NCBI RefSeq assembly: GCF_003056335.1
Contig: NZ_PYWA01000002.1
Span: forward strand, 310,001-374,000
DNA: 64,000 nucleotides
Direction of reading: 5' to 3'
Origin: Paracoccus indicus
Lineage (GTDB): Bacteria; Pseudomonadota; Alphaproteobacteria; Rhodobacterales; Rhodobacteraceae
Below, in pieces: positions 44,204 to 51,941 of this stretch. The notes beneath the pieces were generated by a model, which worked only from the letters and a program-made list of their open reading frames with translations, was not told the origin of the DNA and searched no databases. The position numbers and the translations under genes are program-made. Within the stretch, counting starts at the first letter, position 1; each line of letters opens with the position of its first letter.

Positions 44204-44229
44204 GGCCGTCCCCTTGCGGGGGCGGCCTT
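44204..44229 (+). terminator. Hairpin terminator between convergent genes
   Basis: Stem GGCCG-T-CCCC with GGGG-G-CGGCC, loop TTGC, short TT tail, lying exactly between the convergent exported-protein and kinase genes. Confidence 0.6.
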
Positions 44230-44861
44230 CACGCGTTGTTCAGGACCAGATCGGCGGGGCGACTTTCGGCGCAGACGAGGCGCATGTTGGGCAGGTCGTT
44301 CGCCTCGACCTTCTGCAGGGCGACGTCAGGCGGTAGGTCCTGCCAGCGCGCCAGCAAACGGTCGCGCAGGATATCCTGCGGCACCTGCAGGAAGATCGTC
44401 AGCGTGAAATGCCGGGCCAGATCGCGCCAACCCGGTTGATCCAGCAGCAGATAGTTGCCCTCGACCACGATCAGCCGGGCGGCGGGATCGATCTCGCGCG
44501 CGGCGGCGCGGGAAATCTCCAGCGCGCGATCGAAGACCGGGACCAGCACCTTGCGACCGTCATCGGCGGCCAGCCGGTCCAGCATCACGCCAAAGCCGTC
44601 CAGATCGAAGGTATGGGGCGCCCCCTTGCGCGCCAGATCGCCCCGCGCCGACAGCAGACCATCGTCTAGGTGATAGCCGTCCATCGGCAGGATCGCCGAC
44701 CGCCCCGGCGCCTGCGCCTGCAACCCTGCTGCCAGCGCATCCGAGACGTGGCTTTTCCCCGCACCCGGAGGACCCGCCAGTGCGACCAGATGGCGTTTGT
44801 CCGATTTCGCCAGATCGCTCAGGCGGTCCAGCAGGTCGGGTAGGGTCGTGGTTTGGGTCAT
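44229..44861 (-). CDS. P-loop nucleoside/sugar kinase of the uridine kinase-like family
   Basis: 210 residues: Walker A ALAGPPGAGKSHVSDAL, then MDGYHLDDGLL and RKGAPHTFDLDGFG, which match the phosphoribulokinase/uridine kinase-like family known as nucleoside or fructose kinases in alphaproteobacteria. VVEGNYLLLDQPGW is the Walker B region. Substrate cannot be assigned. ATG 44861 is chosen; no neighbouring gene gives context. Confidence 0.82.
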   Translation of the reverse strand: MTQTTTLPDLLDRLSDLAKSDKRHLVALAGPPGAGKSHVSDALAAGLQAQAPGRSAILPMDGYHLDDGLLSARGDLARKGAPHTFDLDGFGVMLDRLAADDGRKVLVPVFDRALEISRAAAREIDPAARLIVVEGNYLLLDQPGWRDLARHFTLTIFLQVPQDILRDRLLARWQDLPPDVALQKVEANDLPNMRLVCAESRPADLVLNNA

Positions 44862-45008
44862 GGTGCGGCCTTTCGTGTCGTGATCAGGTTTTCCACGCGC
44901 GGCCCCCGGTGGCAAGACGCGGGCCGAAGGCGATGGGATCCGGGGGCTTGCCCCGCCCCGCCGTGCGCTGGAAAGATGGCGCGGGCGGTTTTCGCCGGTG
45001 GGGGGATC

Positions 45009-46844
45009 ATGCAGCAGGCCACGACACGGCTGGGCAGGCGCAGGCTTGCAGCGCTGGGACTGGCGTTGATCCTGGCATGGGCGATGCTGGTGCAGGGTGG
45101 CAGCTGGCTGGCCGGTCAGCACATCAAGGCCACCATCCCGCAGGGCGAGAATATCCTGCGGCTGGCGGTTTCAGGCCTGCGGGGCGAGCTGGCCCGCCAC
45201 GAACGCCTGCCCGACCTGCTGGCACGCGCGCCCGTCCTGTCGAACGCGCTGGACCCCGACGCGGCCCCTGCGCAGATGGCTGCGGCGAACCTCTATCTTC
45301 GGCATGTGACGCGGCTGATGGGGCTGTCGGATGCCTATGTCATGGATGCCCAAGGGGTGACGGTGGCGGCCAGCAATTTCGACCGCGACTTCAGCTTCAT
45401 CGATCAGAGTTTCGCCTATCGCCCCTATTTCACGCAGGCGCTGGCGGGCGGGCGGGGGCGGTTCTTCGCGCTTGGGACAACCTCGGGCAAGCGCGGCTAT
45501 TACTTTGCGGCGCCCGTGCGCGACCGGGGCCGCATCTTGGGCGTGTTGGCGCTGAAGGTCGATGTCGACGCCATCGAGGACAGCTGGCGCGCCGCCGAAT
45601 ACGAGATGATCGTCACCGACAGCGAGGGCATCGTCTTTCTGGCCAGCCGCCGCGACTGGCAGTTCCGGTCCCTTGGACCACTGGGCGCACAGGCCCGGGC
45701 GCGCATCGCGGCCACCCGGCGCTATGACGACGAACCGCTGGACATGCTGCCGCTGCAGCGCATGGGGCAGGTGGCAGGCCACCAGATGCTGCGGTGGCAG
45801 GCGGGCGATGACCGTCGCGAGTTCGTATCGGTCTCGGAAACCATGCCCGAGGCGGGATGGCGCGTTCAGGTCCTGCTGGATACGGCCCCCGCCCGCAGGC
45901 AGGCGTTGCAGGGCACCGTCGCGGCGCTGCTGATCGTAGGTGCGGTTCTGGCGGGTCTGATGGCCTGGATGCAGCGTCGCGCACGCTTGCGCGAACGCTT
46001 GTCGATCCAGGCCGAGGCGCAGGCTCAGCTGGAGGGCCGGGTCGAGGCCCGCACCCGCGAACTGGCCCAGCTGAATGACCGCCTCAGCGCCGAGATCACC
46101 GAACGCCGCGCGACCGAGGATGAATTGCGCCGCACGCAGCGCCATCTGGTGCAATCGGCCAAACTGGCAGCCCTTGGCCAAATGTCGGCGGCCCTGTCGC
46201 ATGAATTGAACCAGCCGCTTGGGGCCGTGCGCAATTTCGCGGCCAACGCCGTGACATATCTGGATCGCGACCGCCCCGATGACACCCGCGCCAATCTGGC
46301 CCGCATCCTGTCATTGACCGACCGCATGACCGAAATCGGCCGCACCCTGCGCAACTTTGCCCGCAAGCCAAACGCACAACTGCGCCCGGTGGACCTGCAT
46401 GACGTCATGCGCGACGCCTTGGAGGTGATCGCATGGCGCATCGGCAAGCGGCAGGTGGCGATGAACCTGGACCTGCCGCCGCAGCCGTTGCGGGTCATGG
46501 CGGGGCCGGTGCGGTTCCAGCAGGTGATCGTGAACCTGCTGTCGAATGCGCTGGACGCGCTGGACGGGCGTGCCGATGCCCGCATCGACATCACGGCGCA
46601 GGAAACGGAAGGGCGGGTGATCCTGACCGTGCGCGACAACGGCCCCGGCGTCCCTGAAGGGCTGGACGACCGCGTCTTCGATCCGTTCTTTTCCACCAAG
46701 GGGGTCGGCAGCGGGCTTGGGTTGGGGTTGTCGATCTCGTTCAACATCATCAAGGATTTCGGGGGCGAATTGCGTCTGCGGCGTGACGGGCAGGGGGCAT
46801 GCTTCGTCATCGACCTGCCACGCCTTGAAGGGGACTTGCCATGA
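45009..46844 (+). CDS. DctB-like C4-dicarboxylate-type sensor histidine kinase
   Basis: 611 residues. N-terminal helix (LAALGLALILAWAMLVQGG), large periplasmic double-Cache sensor (about 35-290, with YRPYFTQALAGGRGRFF), second helix, a coiled coil (about 335-385) and the kinase with H398 in ALSHELNQPLGAVRNF, NLLSNALDAL, DNGPGV and GSGLGLGLSI. H-E-L-N-Q-P is the DctB/NtrB-like H-box. It overlaps the regulator gene by 4 bases. Confidence 0.9.
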   Translation: MQQATTRLGRRRLAALGLALILAWAMLVQGGSWLAGQHIKATIPQGENILRLAVSGLRGELARHERLPDLLARAPVLSNALDPDAAPAQMAAANLYLRHVTRLMGLSDAYVMDAQGVTVAASNFDRDFSFIDQSFAYRPYFTQALAGGRGRFFALGTTSGKRGYYFAAPVRDRGRILGVLALKVDVDAIEDSWRAAEYEMIVTDSEGIVFLASRRDWQFRSLGPLGAQARARIAATRRYDDEPLDMLPLQRMGQVAGHQMLRWQAGDDRREFVSVSETMPEAGWRVQVLLDTAPARRQALQGTVAALLIVGAVLAGLMAWMQRRARLRERLSIQAEAQAQLEGRVEARTRELAQLNDRLSAEITERRATEDELRRTQRHLVQSAKLAALGQMSAALSHELNQPLGAVRNFAANAVTYLDRDRPDDTRANLARILSLTDRMTEIGRTLRNFARKPNAQLRPVDLHDVMRDALEVIAWRIGKRQVAMNLDLPPQPLRVMAGPVRFQQVIVNLLSNALDALDGRADARIDITAQETEGRVILTVRDNGPGVPEGLDDRVFDPFFSTKGVGSGLGLGLSISFNIIKDFGGELRLRRDGQGACFVIDLPRLEGDLP

Positions 46845-48184
46845 CATCGGGCCGCATCCTGCTGATCGACGACGAAGACGACATGCGCCTCTCGACCGCG
46901 CAATCGCTGGATCTGGAAGGGTTCCAGGTCGAGGATGTCGCCGATGCGCAGGCGGCGTTGGACCGCGTGGGCTTCGGCTTTGCAGGCGTGGTCATCACCG
47001 ACATCCGCATGCCCGGCATGGACGGCATGACCCTGATGCGCCGCATCCGCGACATCGATGCCGATATCCCGGTCATTCTGGTAACGGGGCACGGCGACGT
47101 CCAGCTGGCGGTCCGCGCGATGCGCGAGGGCGCCTATGATTTCGTCGAGAAACCCTTCGACGGCCAGCAGCTGTCCGAGATCGCCGCCCGCGCCATGGAT
47201 TACCGCCGCGTGGTGCTGGAAAACCGCGTGCTGCGGGCGGCGGCGGGGCAGGTGGATGATCTGGAAACCCGGCTGGTGGGTCGGTCCAACGTGATGATCG
47301 ACCTGCGGCGACGCCTGCGCACCATCGCCCCCACCGAGGCCGACGTGCTGATCGAGGGTGAGACCGGCGTGGGAAAAGAGGTCGTCGCCCGCGCCCTGCA
47401 CGACCTGTCACCCCGCGCGGGCAAGCCCTTCATTGCCATCGACTGCGCCTCGCTGCCCGCCTCGCTGATCGAGAGCGAGCTGTTCGGCCATGAGGCGGGC
47501 GCCTTTCCCGGCGCGCTGCGTCCGCGATACGGCAAGTTCGAACACGCCCGCGGCGGCACCATCCTGCTGGATGAGATAGGCTCGATGCCGCTGGACGTGC
47601 AGGGCAAGCTGCTGCGGGTGGTACAGGACCGCGTCATCTCTCCCCTTGGTGCGAACGAGGACCGGGTGCTGGACGTGCGCTTCATCGCGACGTCACGCCA
47701 GCCCTTGGAGGATGAGGTCGCGCGGGGCCGCTTTCGCGCCGACCTTCTGTATCGGCTTAACGTGGTCACGCTGAACGTCCCGCCACTGTCGGCCCGGCGC
47801 GAGGATATCCAGCTGCTGTTCATCAAGCTGGTGCAGGAGGCCGCCGCCCGCCACCGCCGACCCGCCGTGGCCGTCCCGCCGACCCTGCTGGCCGAGATCG
47901 TCGAGCGCAACTGGCCCGGCAATGTCCGCGAATTGCGCAATGCCGCCGACCGCCACGCCCTTGGCATCGCCCTGCAACCCGCCGAGGATCGCAGCCCCGA
48001 CCAGATGCGGCTGGCCCACCGTGTCGCGATGTTCGAACGCGACGTGATCGTGGCGACGCTGGCGGCACATGGGGGGCGGCTGAAGCCGGTCTATGAATCA
48101 CTGGGGCTGTCGCGCAAATCGCTTTACGAGAAGATGCAGAAATACCGGATCGACAAGACCCATTACGTCGACCACGAGGTTTGA
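46841..48184 (+). CDS. DctD-like NtrC-family response regulator with GAFPGA
   Basis: 447 residues: receiver with D54 (VITDIRMPG), AAA+ domain with Walker A GETGVGKE (173-180), Walker B ILLDEIGS and arginine finger FRADLLYRLN, and a C-terminal Fis-type helix-turn-helix (RKSLYEKMQKYRI). The sigma-54 contact loop reads GAFPGA (220-225) where the family has GAFTGA. It likely controls the TAXI-TRAP genes downstream. Either it contacts sigma-54 differently or it activates another holoenzyme, as R. capsulatus NtrC does. Confidence 0.88.
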   Translation: MTSGRILLIDDEDDMRLSTAQSLDLEGFQVEDVADAQAALDRVGFGFAGVVITDIRMPGMDGMTLMRRIRDIDADIPVILVTGHGDVQLAVRAMREGAYDFVEKPFDGQQLSEIAARAMDYRRVVLENRVLRAAAGQVDDLETRLVGRSNVMIDLRRRLRTIAPTEADVLIEGETGVGKEVVARALHDLSPRAGKPFIAIDCASLPASLIESELFGHEAGAFPGALRPRYGKFEHARGGTILLDEIGSMPLDVQGKLLRVVQDRVISPLGANEDRVLDVRFIATSRQPLEDEVARGRFRADLLYRLNVVTLNVPPLSARREDIQLLFIKLVQEAAARHRRPAVAVPPTLLAEIVERNWPGNVRELRNAADRHALGIALQPAEDRSPDQMRLAHRVAMFERDVIVATLAAHGGRLKPVYESLGLSRKSLYEKMQKYRIDKTHYVDHEV

Positions 48185-48195
48185 CTGGGGGGATA

Positions 48196-48239
48196 TCCAC
48201 CCATCGCGCGGGCGTGATGTTACCGTTTCCACCCATCGC
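48196..48239. promoter_or_regulatory. Paired 12-bp direct repeats, candidate enhancer for the DctD-like regulator
   Basis: TCCACCCATCGC occurs at 48196-48207 and 48228-48239, 32 bases apart (about three helical turns) and 133-176 bases upstream of the TAXI gene start. This is the usual position for an upstream activating site. I found no convincing -24/-12 promoter in the remaining 130 bases. Confidence 0.5.
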
Positions 48240-48371
48240 ACCGCCCGACATGTCATTTTATCCTGCGCGGGTTGCATGGCGGCATTGCGCCAAGGACATG
48301 GCCGGCCTTAGCTGGTGCCACGTCTTACAGGCCGGTCACCGGCCGTTCGCCAAGAATCTGGGAGGATTTCG

Positions 48372-49349
48372 ATGCGTTTCCTGACAGCAGCCGCCCTTGC
48401 GGCCACCACCGCCCTGACCATGCAACCCGCCTTCGCGCAAGAGGATCGGTCCGACTGGCCCTCGAGCCTGACGGTCGGCACGGCCAGCCAGGGCGGCACC
48501 TATTTTATCTATGGCACGGGCCTGGCCGGCCTGATCACGCAGAAGCTGGGCGTCAACGCCTCGGCCGAGGTGACGGGCGGCCCGGTCCAGAACGCCACGC
48601 TGGTCGAAACCGGCGATCACCAGATCGGCCTGGTCACCATGGGCCCCGCATACGAGGCATGGTCGGGCAACAGCGAACTGGCACCGGGTGTCGAACATGC
48701 CTCGATGCGGGCGCTGTTCCCGATGTATCAGACCCCGTTCGAGGCGGTGGCGCTGAAGTCCTCGGGCGTGGCCGATGTTGCGGACATGAACGGCAAGCGC
48801 GTTTCGGTCGGTCCCGCGGGCGGTACGGCCGCGACCTATTGGCCGCGTTTCTTCGACGTGCTGGGGGTTGATGCGACCATCAGCTATTCGGGTGCGAACG
48901 ACGCGACGGGCCAGGTCAAGGACGGGCTGATCGATGCCTTCGCCTTTGCCGCCGGCGTTCCGATTTCCGCCTTCGCCCAGATCGCAGCGGAAAACGAGGT
49001 CAACATCTTCGGCTTCACCGAGGAACAGCGCGGCAAGATCCTTGAGGCGATGCCCGAAGTCGCCGCCTATGAGGTCGCGGGCGGCATGTATCAGGGCTTT
49101 CCCGAAGGTCACGGTACCGTCGCGATGTGGAACTTTGCCATCACGCATGCCGACATGCCCGACAGCCTGGCCTATGAGATCACCAAGCTGGTGATGGAGG
49201 ACAACGAGGCGATGATGCAGATCCATGCGACATCCGCCGAGACCCTGCCGGAAAATGCCGACAAGAACACCTTCCTGCCGTTCCACCCCGGCGCCGTGAA
49301 GTACTTCGACGAAAAGGGGATCGAGATCCCCGACGACCTGCGCGGCTGA
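48372..49349 (+). CDS. TAXI-family TRAP transporter periplasmic binding protein
   Basis: 325 residues. Signal peptide LTAAALAATTALTMQPAFA. The mature start LTVGTASQGGTYFIYGTGLAGLI and VEVTGGPVQNATLVETG-like region are the TAXI signatures, as are GPAGGTAATYWPRFFDVLG and the central ISYSGANDATGQVKDGLIDAF. It captures a small acid (relatives bind glutamate or keto acids) and delivers it to the fused permease. GGAGG at 48361-48365 supports ATG 48372. Confidence 0.93.
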   Translation: MRFLTAAALAATTALTMQPAFAQEDRSDWPSSLTVGTASQGGTYFIYGTGLAGLITQKLGVNASAEVTGGPVQNATLVETGDHQIGLVTMGPAYEAWSGNSELAPGVEHASMRALFPMYQTPFEAVALKSSGVADVADMNGKRVSVGPAGGTAATYWPRFFDVLGVDATISYSGANDATGQVKDGLIDAFAFAAGVPISAFAQIAAENEVNIFGFTEEQRGKILEAMPEVAAYEVAGGMYQGFPEGHGTVAMWNFAITHADMPDSLAYEITKLVMEDNEAMMQIHATSAETLPENADKNTFLPFHPGAVKYFDEKGIEIPDDLRG

Positions 49350-49357
49350 TGCCCGCC

Positions 49358-49386
49358 GCCCCGACGCCCGCAAGTGGCGTCGGGGC
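49358..49386 (+). terminator. Intercistronic stem-loop between receptor and permease genes
   Basis: Perfect 11-bp GC-rich stem (49358-49368 with 49376-49386), 7-base loop, no T-run. It probably stabilises the receptor mRNA or lowers permease expression, giving excess receptor. Confidence 0.65.
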
Positions 49387-49469
49387 ATTCCCCCGATTTC
49401 ATCCTGGGATGAACGCGTCGGACTGACCACGCGGTTCGCATCCCCGGCTTGCCCCGACCGAGGTTTCCC

Positions 49470-51647
49470 ATGTCCGCAACTGATGCCCATGCGGCACAGA
49501 ACGGCCCTGTCATCGCGCAAGGCGTCGATGACGAGCCGATGGCCCCCAATCAACGCGACGCCCGCGCCCGGGCGGGCCTGATCATCGCCATCCTCTGCGC
49601 CGCCTATACCGTCTTTCACCTGACCGTCATGGTGGTCTATCCGCTCGAGACTTGGGCATACCGCATGATCCATGTTTGCGGCGGCTTGGTCATCGGGTTC
49701 CTGACCTATTCCGCCCTGACCCAGACCGACGAAACCGCCCCTGATATCAAGCGCGGCCCCGCCGAGCTTGCGCTGCTGGGCGTCGGTGCGCTTGGCATCG
49801 GCTATGGTTTCGTCATCATCGCCTATGCCTGGCTGGCGTGGTGGCTGGCCGGCGTCGCCCGCCCACCGTCCTTCGGTTTCGCGACTTACGGCCTGCCGCT
49901 GGCGATCGGCACGGTCGCGGCCATCGTCGCGGGTTGGCGCTTTTCGTCGCGCGACCGCAGCCGCATCTATGCGGGCGACCTGCTGCTGTGCGTCGCCTCG
50001 GTCGCGGTGCTGGGCTATATCCTGTTCGTCGTCGGCGCACTGAGGATGCGGGCGGGCACGGGCATGGCGCAGCCGGGCGATCTCTGGGCTGCGGTCACGG
50101 GCGTGTTGCTGATCCTGGAACTGACGCGCCGCCTGACCGGTCTGGCGCTGGTCGCCATCGTCGGCGTCTTCATCGCCTACAGCTTCCTTGGGCCGTGGCT
50201 ACCCGGCTTCCTGAACCATCGCGGCTATACGGCCACGCGGTTCTTCACCTATATCTTTACCGACCAAGGCGTGCTGGGCGACCCTATCGCCGTCAGCTCG
50301 ACCTATATCATCCTTTTCATCGTCTTTGCGGCCTTCCTGCAGGCGTCGAAGGTCGGTGATTACTTCGTGAACTTCGCCTTTGCCTGCGCGGGTCAGGCGC
50401 GCGGTGGTCCGGCCAAGGTCGCGGTCTTCGCATCTGGCCTGATGGGCATGATCAACGGCACCTCGGCGGGGAACGTCGTGTCGACCGGATCACTGACCAT
50501 CCCGCTGATGAAGAAGGTCGGCTATTCGCCCAAATCATCCGCCGCGATCGAGGCGACGGCCTCCTCGGGCGGGCAGATCCTGCCGCCGATCATGGGCGCG
50601 GGCGCCTTCATCATGGCCGAGGTCACGGGCATCCCCTATACCGACATCGTCATCGCCGCGATCATCCCGGCGCTGCTCTATTTCGTGTCCGTCTATTTCA
50701 TGGTCGATCTTCAGGCGCTGAAGCTGGACATGAAGGGCCTGCCGCGGTCCGAGCTGCCGAAATTCGGCGACCTGATCAAACAGGTCTATCTGTTCCTGCC
50801 GATCATCATCTTGATCTATACCCTCTTCGCGGGCTATTCCGTGATCCGCGCCGGTGCCATGGGCATGGCGGCCGCCGCGATGGTCAGCTGGCTGACGCCC
50901 CACAAGATGGGGCCGCGCCAGATCTTCAAGGCGCTGGATATGGGTGCCAAGATGTCGATCCAGATGGTCGCCGTCTGTGCCGCCGCAGGTGTCATCGTGG
51001 GTGTTATCGCACTGACCGGGGTGGGGGCGCGCTTTTCGGCGCTGCTGCTGACGATCGCGGACCAGAACCAACTGCTGGCGATGTTCTTTGCCATGTGCAT
51101 CTCGATCATCCTGGGGATGGGCATGCCCACGACGGCGGCCTATGCGGTGGCGGCTGCGGTCGTGGCGCCGGGCCTGATCCAGCTGGGCGTTCCGGTCCTG
51201 GTCGCGCATTTCTTCGTGTTCTACTATGCCGTCATGTCGGCCATCACGCCGCCCGTCGCGCTGGCCGCCTATGCGGGTGCGGGGCTTGCGGGGTCGGACC
51301 CGATGAAGACCTCGGTCGAGGCGTTCAAGCTGGGCCTTGCCGCCTTCATCGTCCCCTTCATGTTCTTCGGCTCGCACGAGCTGCTGATGCAGGGCGAGAC
51401 GCTGGACATCGTCCATGCCACCTTGACCGCGCTGCTGGGCATGTTCCTCTTGTCGGCGGGCGTCATCGGCTACTTCTTCGGCCATGCCGCCGGATGGATG
51501 CGAATCGTGCTGATCATTGCAGCCCTGTCGATGATCTCGGTCGGTTGGATCAGCGATGTGGTCGGACTGGCCGTCGCCGTCGCATTGTTCCTTTGGCAAC
51601 GAAAGATGGTGACGCCACCCGCCTTGGCCAAGGGCCGCGCGGACTGA
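49470..51647 (+). CDS. TRAP transporter fused permease (DctQM type, TAXI system)
   Basis: 725 residues with about 18 helices. The first about 180 residues correspond to the small DctQ-like subunit and the rest to the DctM transporter (SKVGDYFVNFAFACAGQARGG, GLMGMINGTSAGNVVSTGS, GMGMPTTAAYAVAAAVVAP). Fused permeases are usual for TAXI systems. Sodium-driven secondary uptake. ATG 49470 follows AGG closely; an in-frame ATG at 49449 is less likely. Confidence 0.92.
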   Translation: MSATDAHAAQNGPVIAQGVDDEPMAPNQRDARARAGLIIAILCAAYTVFHLTVMVVYPLETWAYRMIHVCGGLVIGFLTYSALTQTDETAPDIKRGPAELALLGVGALGIGYGFVIIAYAWLAWWLAGVARPPSFGFATYGLPLAIGTVAAIVAGWRFSSRDRSRIYAGDLLLCVASVAVLGYILFVVGALRMRAGTGMAQPGDLWAAVTGVLLILELTRRLTGLALVAIVGVFIAYSFLGPWLPGFLNHRGYTATRFFTYIFTDQGVLGDPIAVSSTYIILFIVFAAFLQASKVGDYFVNFAFACAGQARGGPAKVAVFASGLMGMINGTSAGNVVSTGSLTIPLMKKVGYSPKSSAAIEATASSGGQILPPIMGAGAFIMAEVTGIPYTDIVIAAIIPALLYFVSVYFMVDLQALKLDMKGLPRSELPKFGDLIKQVYLFLPIIILIYTLFAGYSVIRAGAMGMAAAAMVSWLTPHKMGPRQIFKALDMGAKMSIQMVAVCAAAGVIVGVIALTGVGARFSALLLTIADQNQLLAMFFAMCISIILGMGMPTTAAYAVAAAVVAPGLIQLGVPVLVAHFFVFYYAVMSAITPPVALAAYAGAGLAGSDPMKTSVEAFKLGLAAFIVPFMFFGSHELLMQGETLDIVHATLTALLGMFLLSAGVIGYFFGHAAGWMRIVLIIAALSMISVGWISDVVGLAVAVALFLWQRKMVTPPALAKGRAD

Positions 51648-51656
51648 GCCAAGCGG

Positions 51657-51683
51657 AAACGGGTCGGGAAACCGGCCCGTTTT
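51657..51683 (+). terminator. Rho-independent terminator of the TAXI-TRAP operon
   Basis: AAACGGG-T-CGG stem, GAAA loop, CCG-G-CCCGTTT, ending in TTTT. Confidence 0.85.
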
Positions 51684-51697
51684 CACATCCGGACATG

Positions 51698-51723
51698 AAA
51701 AAAGCCGCGGATATCCGCAGCTT
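51698..51723 (-). terminator. Minus-strand terminator, probably the original one of tRNA-Thr
   Basis: Read on the minus strand: AAGC-T-GCGG, loop ATAT, CCGC-G-GCTT, then six T. It lies 26 bases beyond attL. Before island insertion it would have stood just downstream of tRNA-Thr, which is transcribed in this direction. Confidence 0.6.
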
Positions 51724-51748
51724 GTGTCGCATCAGTTCTTCAAGGGAA

Positions 51749-51777
51749 AACTGGTGCTGTGAGAGAGGATTGAACTC
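51749..51777. repeat. attL: 29-bp copy of the tRNA-Thr 3' end
   Basis: Identical to 59968-59996 over 29 bases (begins AACTGGTGCTGTGAG); it holds the last 27 bases of the tRNA including CCA, plus two flanking bases. The rest of the tRNA is missing on this side. Confidence 0.9.
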
Positions 51778-51786
51778 GGCAGTCTG

Positions 51787-51816
51787 TTGCAAATATCCTT
51801 TGTTTTTAGCTATTTA
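51787..51816 (+). promoter_or_regulatory. Candidate promoter of the restriction-modification gene
   Basis: TTGCAA (51787-51792), 18-base spacer, TATTTA (51811-51816), just inside attL and about 125 bases before the gene. Apart from this I see nothing in 51817-51941. Confidence 0.35.
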
Positions 51817-51941
51817 AGTTTGCGGTGTCAAAGGCGTGTATCCCACCAGTGTAACCCTCACTCGAACATCAGACATTACCCCAGCGCCTTCGCTATAGCT
51901 TATGATCCCATGCTCTTTTGCAGTTGGCCCCACTCATTCAA

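Noticed and set aside
48240..48371. Sigma-54 -24/-12 promoter before the TAXI gene
   Set aside because: GG-N10-GC pairs occur by chance (for example around 48280) but none has the TGGCAC/TTGC context.
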